Positions 1-6,296 of a DNA stretch of 8,676 nt are shown here, one piece after another. How positions within the stretch are numbered: position 1 is the first letter of the stretch; the number at the start of each line of letters is the position of its first letter. The notes under the pieces are model-generated. The model saw nothing but the letters and a program-made list of their open reading frames with translations. It was not told the origin of the DNA and made no database searches. This stretch comes from an uncultured Eubacteriales bacterium (lineage in GTDB: Bacteria > Bacillota > Clostridia > Oscillospirales > Oscillospiraceae): positions 1-8,676 of the forward strand of contig ONTN01000048.1 in NCBI GenBank assembly GCA_900320765.1, given 5' to 3'. Position numbers and translations under genes: made by a program.

Positions 1-266
1 TCCATACGCCCGGCGTCGCACTCGATGGAGTGTACCTCCCCCGGCATCACGGGGACTATCGAGCCCGCGCAGACCTCGGAGGACCGCGTTCCGAAGCTAA
101 CCCTGCCCTTCCCTTTTTTTATATATATTATCTCCATATCGGCGTGCCAATGCGGGTCTACCTTCGGAAAGCTGTCCGGAATCGCGCAGACATAGGTATC
201 GAATTTAAAGCCGGGCTGCTCGTGCGGCTTAGTCTCGTGGTACCTCAGGTACTCGTCAAGCTCCAT
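1..266 (-). CDS. AraC-family transcriptional regulator, N-terminal sensor domain (partial)
   Basis: Only the first 88 residues are inside the window; the gene continues past position 1, so the DNA-binding part is not seen. The visible part matches the cupin-like sensor/dimerisation domain of AraC-family regulators. It has a leader YLRYHE (residues 6-11), then PHWHADMEIIYIKKGKGRVSFG around residues 38-59, with the HWH at 39-41 and the YIKKGKG beta-hairpin, then the turn PGEVHSIE at 75-82. Regulators of this type usually carry two helix-turn-helix motifs at the C-terminus, expected here but outside the window. The ATG at 264-266 is chosen because GGAGG (complement of 274-278) lies 7 nt upstream. 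The gene is divergent from glgP across 139 nt, so a sugar-responsive activator of the glgP-malQ and/or mal transporter genes is the likely role. Family assignment is firm; ligand and targets are inference. Confidence 0.85.
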   Translation of the reverse strand, partial: MELDEYLRYHETKPHEQPGFKFDTYVCAIPDSFPKVDPHWHADMEIIYIKKGKGRVSFGTRSSEVCAGSIVPVMPGEVHSIECDAGRM

Positions 267-290
267 ATTCGAGCCTCCGTTTTTCATTTG

Positions 291-320
291 ATAGTATTGT
301 ACAACTTTTCCCTTTGACAA
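291..320 (-). promoter_or_regulatory. Candidate promoter of the AraC-type gene
   Basis: Read on the minus strand, TTGTCA (320-315) and TACTAT (296-291) form a -35/-10 pair with an 18-nt spacer. The -10 box lies 25 nt upstream of the regulator's ATG at 266. The -35 overlaps the TTGACA-like sequence seen on the plus strand, so this promoter and the opposing one would compete for space. Called by eye from the sigma-70 (SigA) consensus. Confidence 0.45.
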
Positions 321-340
321 TGCAAGTATTATTTTACTTT
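294..340. promoter_or_regulatory. Imperfect direct repeat, candidate AraC-type operator
   Basis: GTATTnTnnnACTTT occurs at 294-308 and again at 326-340, 11 of 15 positions identical, with a 32-bp repeat period close to three helical turns. AraC-family proteins commonly bind direct repeats on one face of DNA, and both copies sit between the divergent start sites and overlap the candidate promoters. The region is AT-rich, so chance similarity is possible. Confidence 0.25.
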
Positions 341-352
341 GTGTGGTAAAAT
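324..352 (+). promoter_or_regulatory. Candidate extended -10 promoter of glgP-malQ
   Basis: TGGTAAAAT at 344-352 fits an extended -10 (TGnTATAAT type), with only a weak -35 17 nt upstream (AAGTAT, 324-329). A weak -35 is what would be expected of a promoter needing an AraC-type activator. A perfect TTGACA lies at 314-319, but it is 27 nt from this -10; its best alternative partner is TACTTT at 335-340 with a short 15-nt spacer. Transcription would start near 359, giving a leader of about 45 nt. Confidence 0.4.
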
Positions 353-367
353 ATTGCTATAAATCTG

Positions 368-386
368 CGGATAAGCGCATTATCCG
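368..386 (+). promoter_or_regulatory. Perfect inverted repeat in the glgP leader
   Basis: CGGATAA (368-374) and TTATCCG (380-386) are perfect 7-bp arms around a 5-nt centre. The repeat falls downstream of the candidate glgP transcription start and ends 3 nt before the GGAGGT ribosome binding site (390-395). It could be a repressor operator or a small RNA hairpin that affects ribosome access or transcript stability. No T-run follows, so it is not a terminator. Confidence 0.4.
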
Positions 387-405
387 AACGGAGGTAAGAA
401 CGAAT

Positions 406-2655
406 ATGAAAAAGCTTTGCGATTACACGAAGAAGCCGCTTGCGGAAGCGTCCGAGCTTGAGCTTTTCAACGCTCTTCTTAATCTCGTTTCCGACGAAGT
501 GAAGGACAGAGGCTACAACGAGGGAAAGAAAAAGGTTTACTACGTTTCCGCCGAGTTCCTTATCGGCAAACTCCTTTCCAACAACCTCATCAACCTCGGT
601 ATCTATGGCGAAATTAAAGAGGAACTCGAAGCTGCGGGCAAGAGCCTTGCCGAGCTTGAGGAGTTTGAGCACGAGCCCAGCCTCGGAAACGGCGGTCTCG
701 GCCGTCTTGCCGCCTGCTTTATCGATTCCATGGCCACCCTCGGCTTGCCTGCCGACGGCGTAGGTCTTGCATATCACTGCGGTCTTTTCAAGCAGAACTT
801 CGTGAACGGCCGTCAGTATGAAACCCCTGACTACTGGCTCACCTGGGGCACCGAGAGCTGGATGCGCCGCACGGACAAGCATTACGATATCGAGGTCGGC
901 GGCTATAAGCTCCGCTCCACGATGTACGAGATAGACGTAACCGGATACCGCTCCAAGTGCGGCAGACTCCGCCTTTTCGATATCGACACCATCGACGAGC
1001 GCCTTATCAAGAACAGGATCCAGTTTGACAAGAGCAACCTTCTCAAGAATCTCACCCTTTTCCTCTACCCCGACGATTCCGACGAGGCGGGCAGGCTTCT
1101 CAGAGTATATCAGGAGTATTTCATGAGCGCGAACGCCGCTCAGCTTATCCTCGAGGAGGCCGAGGCGAAGGGCTCCAATCTCCACGATCTCTACGATTAC
1201 GCCGCCGTCCAGATAAACGACACCCATCCCACCTTCGTAATTCCTGAGCTTATCCGCCTGCTCTCTGAGCGCGGCATAGCCGAGGAGGAGGCTTACGGCA
1301 TCGTTACAAAGGTCTGCGCATACACGAACCACACCATCCTTGCCGAGGCTCTTGAGAAGTGGCCGAGATACTATCTTGAGAAGGCCGTTCCCCATATGCT
1401 CCCGATCATCGACAGGATGAACGCCTACATCGCCGCGAAATACTCCGAGCCCTTCGTTCAGATCATCGACGGCGACAACAAGATCCATATGGCGAATATC
1501 GACATTCACTTCTCCCACATGGTAAACGGCGTTGCGAGGCTGCACACCGAGATTCTCAAGGCCTCCGAGCTCAAGCCCTTCTACGATATCTATCCCGAGA
1601 AGTTCCACAACAAGACGAACGGCATCACCTTCCGCCGCTGGCTCCGCGCCTCCAACCACGAGCTCTCCGACATTATCAGCGCGAGGATCGGCAAGGAATG
1701 GATAAAGGACGCAGATGAGCTTGAAAAGCTCCTGCCGTATGCCGACGACGAGCAGTTTATTAATGCGCTTCTCGCCGTAAAGCACGGCAAGAAGGTTGCC
1801 TTTGCAGAGTACGTCAAGCGCCATCAGGGCATCGACGTCAATCCCGATTCCGTTTTTGACGTCCAGTCCAAGCGCCTTCACGAGTATAAGCGCCAGCAGC
1901 TCAACCTGCTTTGGGCTATTGACCTCTATCGCGAGATCAAGGCCGGTCACAGGCCGCTCCGCCCCGTGACCCTCTTCTTCGGCGCGAAGGCCGCCCCCGC
2001 TTACGTCACCGCGAAGGATATCATCCACGCCATCATCACCTTCGGCTCTGTCGTCCGCTCCGATTCCGAGGTCTCCCCCTGGCTCAACGTCGTTATGCTC
2101 GAGAACTACAACGTCTCCATGGCGGAGAAGCTTATCCCCGCCGCCGACATCTCCGAGCAGATCTCCCTCGCCTCCAAGGAAGCGAGCGGAACCGGCAATA
2201 TGAAGTTTATGCTTAACGGCGCCGTTACCCTCGGCACGATGGACGGAGCCAACGTCGAGATCTGCGAGCTCGTCGGTAACGACAACATATTCACCTTCGG
2301 CAAGAGCTCTGACGAGGTCATAAGGGCCTACGCAGAGCACAGCTACAACGCGTATCACTACTATGCGTCCAACCCGAGGCTCCACGCGGCAGTCGATTTC
2401 CTCGTAGGTCACGAGATGCTCTCCTGCGGCGACGAGGGCGTTCTCAGACGTCTTCACAACGAGCTTATCGGCAAGGACTGGTTTATGACCTTCCCCGACT
2501 TCGAGGACTACCGCGAGAAGAAAACCGCCGCTCTCGCCGCTTATGAGGACAGAAAGAGCTGGGCGAAGAAGATGACCGTGAATATCGCCAAGGCAGGCTA
2601 CTTCTCCTCCGACCGTACCATCAAGCAGTATAACGACGACGTTTGGTGCGTATAA
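406..2655 (+). CDS. glgP: Glycogen/maltodextrin phosphorylase (GT35)
   Basis: Cytosolic PLP enzyme that removes terminal alpha-1,4-linked glucose from glycogen or maltodextrin with phosphate, releasing glucose-1-phosphate. The 749 residues carry the family blocks in order: VYYVSAEFLIGKLLSNN near the N-terminus, LGNGGLGRLAACF from residue 93, NDTHPTFVIPEL from 271, KTNGITFRRWL from 403, QSKRLHEYKRQ at 487-497, and the signature EASGTGNMKFMLN from 592, in which K600 is the expected PLP-binding lysine. It is shorter than many GlgP/MalP proteins (about 800 residues or more) and shows no regulatory N-terminal extension of the animal type. An upstream in-frame ATG at 343 is rejected because it overlaps the candidate -10 region and lacks a ribosome binding site; ATG 406 has GGAGGT 10 nt upstream. 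First gene of an operon with malQ. Whether it prefers glycogen or imported maltodextrin cannot be told from sequence; the context favours both. Confidence 0.97.
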   Translation: MKKLCDYTKKPLAEASELELFNALLNLVSDEVKDRGYNEGKKKVYYVSAEFLIGKLLSNNLINLGIYGEIKEELEAAGKSLAELEEFEHEPSLGNGGLGRLAACFIDSMATLGLPADGVGLAYHCGLFKQNFVNGRQYETPDYWLTWGTESWMRRTDKHYDIEVGGYKLRSTMYEIDVTGYRSKCGRLRLFDIDTIDERLIKNRIQFDKSNLLKNLTLFLYPDDSDEAGRLLRVYQEYFMSANAAQLILEEAEAKGSNLHDLYDYAAVQINDTHPTFVIPELIRLLSERGIAEEEAYGIVTKVCAYTNHTILAEALEKWPRYYLEKAVPHMLPIIDRMNAYIAAKYSEPFVQIIDGDNKIHMANIDIHFSHMVNGVARLHTEILKASELKPFYDIYPEKFHNKTNGITFRRWLRASNHELSDIISARIGKEWIKDADELEKLLPYADDEQFINALLAVKHGKKVAFAEYVKRHQGIDVNPDSVFDVQSKRLHEYKRQQLNLLWAIDLYREIKAGHRPLRPVTLFFGAKAAPAYVTAKDIIHAIITFGSVVRSDSEVSPWLNVVMLENYNVSMAEKLIPAADISEQISLASKEASGTGNMKFMLNGAVTLGTMDGANVEICELVGNDNIFTFGKSSDEVIRAYAEHSYNAYHYYASNPRLHAAVDFLVGHEMLSCGDEGVLRRLHNELIGKDWFMTFPDFEDYREKKTAALAAYEDRKSWAKKMTVNIAKAGYFSSDRTIKQYNDDVWCV

Positions 2656-2663
2656 AGCCGATA

Positions 2664-2695
2664 GCGAGCCGAGAGGGATTTCCCTCTCGGCTCGC
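2664..2695 (+). terminator. Strong intercistronic hairpin between glgP and malQ (no U-tract)
   Basis: GCGAGCCGAGAGGG (2664-2677) pairs perfectly with 2682-2695 around the loop ATTT: a 14-bp GC-rich stem starting 9 nt after the glgP stop. GCCGCAAAAATATG follows, not a T-run, so it is not a standard intrinsic terminator. More likely it protects the 3' end of glgP mRNA or lowers downstream expression. The malQ ribosome binding site begins about 15 nt after it. Confidence 0.5.
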
Positions 2696-2722
2696 GCCGC
2701 AAAAATATGAGGTGATCAAACT

Positions 2723-4198
2723 ATGAAAAAAGAAAAAAGAACAGCCGGCATACTTATGCCGCTTGCCTCTCTGCCGAATAACGAGGGCGTCGGAGGAATG
2801 GGCGACGAGGCATATAAGTTCATTGATCTCGCCGTAGAAATGGGCTTTTCCATCTGGCAGCTCCTGCCGCTCAATCCGCTCGGCTTCGGAAACAGCCCAT
2901 ATCAGCCCTACTCCTCCTATGCCGGCGACGAGATTTACGTCAGTCTCGCCATGCTCGAGAGGGATGGATACCTGCCTGAGGGCTTCGAGCCCTACGTCTG
3001 CACTGGCGACGCCGACAGGATAGACTACCCCTCCGCCCGCAAGTACAAGGATAAGTACCTCCGTATCGCAGCGAAGAATTTCTATGCGAAGAATAAAGAG
3101 AAAAAGGCGTTCGACGCCTTCGCCTCTCAGGAGTGGGTATACAACTTTGCCGTATTCCTTGCCCTAAAGGGTCAGAACGGAATGCGCTCATGGAACGAGT
3201 GGCCCGTCGACCAGCGCGACTGGATAATAAACCGCGAGTACGATATCTCGCATCTCAAGGACGAGATAGACTTCGGCGTCTTTGTTCAGTATATGTTCTA
3301 CAAGCAGTGGATGAAGATCAAGAAATACGCGAACTCGAAAAAACTGAAGCTTATGGGCGATGTGCCCTTCTACGTCGGCATCGACTCTCTTGACGTCTGG
3401 TCCGGGCGCAAGAACTTCCTGCTCAACAAGGACGGTCACCCCGATTTCATCGCCGGAGTGCCGCCCGATATCTTCAATGACGACGGGCAGCGCTGGGGAA
3501 ATCCGATATACGATTGGGACTACATAAAAGAGGACGGATTCAAATTCTGGCTCGGCCGCTTCGGCTACAATGCCGGTCTATTCGACATCCTCCGAATCGA
3601 CCACTTCCGCGCCTTCGACACCTTCTGGAAGGTGCCGGCCTCCTGCCCCACCGCGAGGGACGGAGTTTGGGTCAAGGCGCCCGGCTTTGAATTCTTCAAC
3701 CTGCTCTATGAAAAGATGCCGGATATAAAGATAGTCGCCGAGGACCTCGGCGGAGACGACGTGCCGGGCGTTATAGCGCTCAGAGAAGGCTTTAACCTTA
3801 TGGGTATGAACATTGCGAACTTCACGATATTCTCCAAGGTGCCTACCGTAGTGCATCAGCTCATCTACACCGGAACACACGATAACGAGACAGTTCTCGG
3901 CTGGTATCAGAGCATGGACGACGCGGGGAAAAAGGTCTTCCGCTCGAAGCTCAAGGGCTTCGGTTCGCCGCACGAGCATATCACGAAAAAGATGCTGCGC
4001 TACGTTTTCGGCTCTGTATGCGCGATGGCCATCGTGCCGGTCGCCGACATTCTCTGCCTTGATAACCGCGCTAAGCTGAACAGCCCTGGTACCGTAGGAA
4101 GCCCGAACTGGGAGTGGCGTCTTGTCAGCTACGCTCCGCTTAAGAAGAAGGTCAAATTCATTAAAGACCTGCTTATTGAAACAAAGAGGACAAAATAA
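2723..4198 (+). CDS. malQ: 4-alpha-glucanotransferase (amylomaltase, GH77)
   Basis: Cytosolic disproportionating enzyme that moves alpha-1,4-glucan segments between maltooligosaccharides, building chains long enough for GlgP. Its 491 residues match the short, Thermus-like amylomaltase form rather than the roughly 690-residue enterobacterial MalQ. Visible motifs are GFSIWQLLPLNPLGFGNSPYQPYSS (residues 41-65), the Asp-nucleophile motif RIDHFR with D293, the acid/base motif AEDLG with E340, and THDNE with D387 as transition-state stabiliser, so all three catalytic acids are present. GVPPDIF and GQRWGNPIYDW precede the nucleophile as in the family, and the C-terminal NSPGTVGSPNWEWRL block is complete. 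Start ATG 2723 is preceded by AGGTGATC (2710-2717), a strong match to the 16S anti-Shine-Dalgarno. Probably co-transcribed with glgP, 67 nt upstream; a strong terminator follows. Confidence 0.97.
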   Translation: MKKEKRTAGILMPLASLPNNEGVGGMGDEAYKFIDLAVEMGFSIWQLLPLNPLGFGNSPYQPYSSYAGDEIYVSLAMLERDGYLPEGFEPYVCTGDADRIDYPSARKYKDKYLRIAAKNFYAKNKEKKAFDAFASQEWVYNFAVFLALKGQNGMRSWNEWPVDQRDWIINREYDISHLKDEIDFGVFVQYMFYKQWMKIKKYANSKKLKLMGDVPFYVGIDSLDVWSGRKNFLLNKDGHPDFIAGVPPDIFNDDGQRWGNPIYDWDYIKEDGFKFWLGRFGYNAGLFDILRIDHFRAFDTFWKVPASCPTARDGVWVKAPGFEFFNLLYEKMPDIKIVAEDLGGDDVPGVIALREGFNLMGMNIANFTIFSKVPTVVHQLIYTGTHDNETVLGWYQSMDDAGKKVFRSKLKGFGSPHEHITKKMLRYVFGSVCAMAIVPVADILCLDNRAKLNSPGTVGSPNWEWRLVSYAPLKKKVKFIKDLLIETKRTK

Positions 4199-4203
4199 TC
4201 GGG

Positions 4204-4235
4204 AAACGCAAGGGGCTATCGCCCCTTGCGTTTTT
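4204..4235 (+). terminator. Intrinsic terminator of glgP-malQ
   Basis: AAACGCAAGGGGC (4204-4216) pairs perfectly with 4221-4233 around TATC, and the arm runs into TTTTT (4231-4235). It starts 5 nt after the malQ stop codon. A 13-bp stem with a U-run is a standard Rho-independent terminator. Confidence 0.9.
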
Positions 4236-4246
4236 GCTGGCATAAG

Positions 4247-4276
4247 AAAAGGGACGGGCGATCGCCCGTCCCTTTT
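4247..4276 (-). terminator. Terminator of the mal transporter operon, probably bidirectional
   Basis: A perfect 30-bp palindrome of two 15-nt arms (AAAAGGGACGGGCGA and its complement), centred between 4261 and 4262. On the minus strand it lies just after the malK stop (4290) and ends in TTTTCTTAT. The opposite arm also ends in TTTT, so it can serve as a back-up terminator for plus-strand transcripts leaving malQ. The inner bases would form the loop in RNA. Confidence 0.85.
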
Positions 4277-4289
4277 ATGCTGTTTTCTC

Positions 4290-5408
4290 TCAGTTGAGAA
4301 GGTTCTCGGTGGTCTCGGGATCGAAGAAGTGCATGACCTTGCCGCTGAAGGTGACGTAGACCTTCTTGCCGGCGACGAGCTCTTCCCTATCCTTCGGGTC
4401 GAGGGTAATGGTGGGAACTCTGACGATAAGGCGAGTGCCGTCCTCAGTGAAAACGTGAAGATGAAGCTCAGAGCCCATCATTTCGTTAACCTCAAGGGTG
4501 CAGGGGATGGCGTTCTTATCATGGGTCAGGGTGATATGCTCAGGACGGACGCCGAGAGCGATGTCGCGGGTGGCGACGCCCTTCTTCGCAAGATCCTCGC
4601 CCTTCTGACCGTCGACCTCAAGCTTAACGCCGAAGGGCTTGACATAGTACTTGCCGCCTTCTTTGGTAAGCTGGGTCTTTATGATGTTCATCTGGGGCGC
4701 TCCGATGAAGCCCGCGACGAAGAGGTTCTTCGGCATCTCGAAGACCTCGGTCGGAGTGCCGACCTGCTGGATATAACCGTCCTTCATAATTACGATGCGG
4801 TCGCCGAGAGTCATAGCCTCGGTCTGATCGTGGGTAACGTAAACGAAGGTGGTATTCAGCTTCTGACGGAGGAGGATTATCTCAGCGCGCATCTGGTTAC
4901 GGAGCTTCGCGTCGAGGTTGGAGAGCGGCTCGTCCATAAGGAATACCTTGGAGTTGCGGACCATGGCGCGGCCGATGGCGACGCGCTGACGCTGGCCTCC
5001 GGAGAGGGCGCGGGGCTTACGCATAAGGTACTCGGTTATGCCGAGGATCTCGGCCGCGTTGGTGACCTTATCGTAGATCTCGTCCTCAGGTCTCTTCTGG
5101 AGGCGGAGGGAGAATGCGATATTGTCATAAACGGTCATATGAGGATAGAGTGCGTAGTTCTGGAATACCATCGCTATGTTTCTATCCTTCGGCTGGAGGT
5201 CGTTGACGACCTCGCCGTCGATCTCGATGGTGCCGTCGGAAATGTCCTCGAGGCCCGCGATCATGCGGAGGGTGGTTGACTTGCCGCAGCCGGAGGGGCC
5301 GACGAAGACCACGAATTCCTTATCCTTTATCTCGAGGTCGAAGTCGTGGACGGCGACCACGTTGTTATCGTAAATCTTTTTAACACCAGTAAGCTTTACA
5401 CTTGCCAT
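4290..5408 (-). CDS. malK: ABC transporter ATP-binding protein, MalK/MsmK/UgpC family
   Basis: Cytoplasmic ATPase that powers import through MalF-MalG. The 372 residues are the usual length for this family. Nucleotide-binding motifs are complete: Walker A GPSGCGKST at 37-45, Q-loop Q83 (VFQNYALYPH), signature LSGGQRQR from 135, Walker B VFLMDE ending at E160, D-loop SNLD at 163-166 and switch H193 in VTHDQTEAMTLGDR. From about residue 240 a TOBE/regulatory domain follows, including GVRPEHITL. The ATG at 5406-5408 has AGGAG (complement of 5416-5420) 7 nt upstream, and malG ends 18 nt before it, so it is the last gene of the operon. In some Firmicutes one MsmK serves several sugar importers; lying directly behind malEFG, this copy most simply serves this importer, but sharing cannot be excluded. 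The names msmK and ugpC would fit the sequence equally well. Confidence 0.95.
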   Translation of the reverse strand: MASVKLTGVKKIYDNNVVAVHDFDLEIKDKEFVVFVGPSGCGKSTTLRMIAGLEDISDGTIEIDGEVVNDLQPKDRNIAMVFQNYALYPHMTVYDNIAFSLRLQKRPEDEIYDKVTNAAEILGITEYLMRKPRALSGGQRQRVAIGRAMVRNSKVFLMDEPLSNLDAKLRNQMRAEIILLRQKLNTTFVYVTHDQTEAMTLGDRIVIMKDGYIQQVGTPTEVFEMPKNLFVAGFIGAPQMNIIKTQLTKEGGKYYVKPFGVKLEVDGQKGEDLAKKGVATRDIALGVRPEHITLTHDKNAIPCTLEVNEMMGSELHLHVFTEDGTRLIVRVPTITLDPKDREELVAGKKVYVTFSGKVMHFFDPETTENLLN

Positions 5409-5426
5409 TGTTTTTCTCCTTTCTTC

Positions 5427-6296
5427 TTAGCCCTTGACAGCGCCGCCCGTGACGCCCTCAACGTAATACTTCTGCAGGCACATAAACAGGATTCCGACGG
5501 GTAGAGCGACGAGAACGCCGCCGGCGCAGAACTTGGTATAGTTATTCGCGATCTGGTCAAGAGACAGCCACGAATTCAAGCCGACTGCCACGTTATATCC
5601 GTCCGGAACAAGGTGGGCAACATACTGAGCGAAAACGTAATCGCCCCAAGGCGCCATGAAGGCTGTGAGGATGGTATAAATTACAATGGGCTTCGCCAAA
5701 GGCATTATGATCTTGTAGAGAACCTGAGCTCTCGTTGCTCCGTCGACTCTCGCCGCCTCGTCAAGACTCTTAGGTATGGTATCAAAGAAGCCCTTCGATA
5801 CGTAGTAGCCCATTCCGGATGAGGCAACGTAAACGAGGATAAGTCCCGGTACCGAGTTAGCTTCGGTAAGGCCGAGGTCCTTCAGTACGTTATAGAGGAT
5901 TATGAGGGTGAGCATTCCAGGGAACATTCCGAGGATGAGCATGAAGCGCATCAGCTTCGTGCGGATCTTAAAGCGGAAGCGGGAAAGCGTGTAGGACATG
6001 CAAAGGACTATCAGCGTCTGCAGTACCGCAACGAAAATGGCGATGATAAAGGTGTTAAGATACCATTTCGGATAGAAGGAACCCTCCGCAAAAAGGTTCT
6101 TGTAGTTATCAAGGCCCCAGGTGTGCGGGATGACGTAGGACACCATGTGTGTGGACTCTACACGGAAGGACTGCATCACGATGCAGAAGAAAGGAATGAT
6201 CCAGATTATGCTGATAATGACCAGAAGGATGTGGATGGTAGTGTTCGAGACCGCGTTAAGGGTCCGCATACCCATATGTCTTTTTTCATTATTCAT
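5427..6296 (-). CDS. malG: Maltodextrin ABC transporter permease, MalG family
   Basis: Inner-membrane subunit that pairs with MalF to form the maltodextrin channel. The 289-residue protein starts with a short cytoplasmic segment and a first membrane helix at about residues 20-41, followed by an extracellular loop (VESTHMVSYVIPHTWGLDNY) and further helices at about 82-103, 115-137, 148-165, 203-224 and 258-275. The cytoplasmic EAA loop, which docks on the ATPase, reads EAARVDGATRAQ from 180. The C-terminus GVTGGAVKG is typical of MalG-type permeases. The ATG (6294-6296) shares one base with the malF stop as TAATG, and its Shine-Dalgarno GAGGAGG (complement of 6307-6313) lies within the last malF codons, so translation is probably coupled and yields the two permeases in balance. 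Sugar specificity rests on family resemblance and on the malQ/glgP context. Confidence 0.95.
   Translation of the reverse strand: MNNEKRHMGMRTLNAVSNTTIHILLVIISIIWIIPFFCIVMQSFRVESTHMVSYVIPHTWGLDNYKNLFAEGSFYPKWYLNTFIIAIFVAVLQTLIVLCMSYTLSRFRFKIRTKLMRFMLILGMFPGMLTLIILYNVLKDLGLTEANSVPGLILVYVASSGMGYYVSKGFFDTIPKSLDEAARVDGATRAQVLYKIIMPLAKPIVIYTILTAFMAPWGDYVFAQYVAHLVPDGYNVAVGLNSWLSLDQIANNYTKFCAGGVLVALPVGILFMCLQKYYVEGVTGGAVKG

Noticed and set aside
30..317. A 95-residue plus-strand open frame at the left end
   Set aside because: It overlaps the AraC-type gene on the minus strand, which has a recognisable cupin domain and a GGAGG ribosome binding site, and it runs into the divergent promoter.
314..340. 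Perfect TTGACA at 314-319 as the glgP -35
   Set aside because: The best -10 (347-352) is 27 nt away, and the alternative TACTTT leaves only a 15-nt spacer. It is kept as a weaker option rather than the main call.
334..2457. A 707-residue open frame on the minus strand, antisense to glgP
   Set aside because: It is the mirror of glgP codons with few stops because of GC-rich third positions. The product is a low-complexity V/L/G/E/D/A-rich string without recognisable motifs, and the opposite strand encodes an intact phosphorylase with all catalytic motifs.
4122..5279. A 385-residue open frame on the plus strand, crossing the malQ end and terminators and antisense to malK
   Set aside because: It would read through two terminators and overlaps malQ; malK on the other strand has every ABC ATPase motif.
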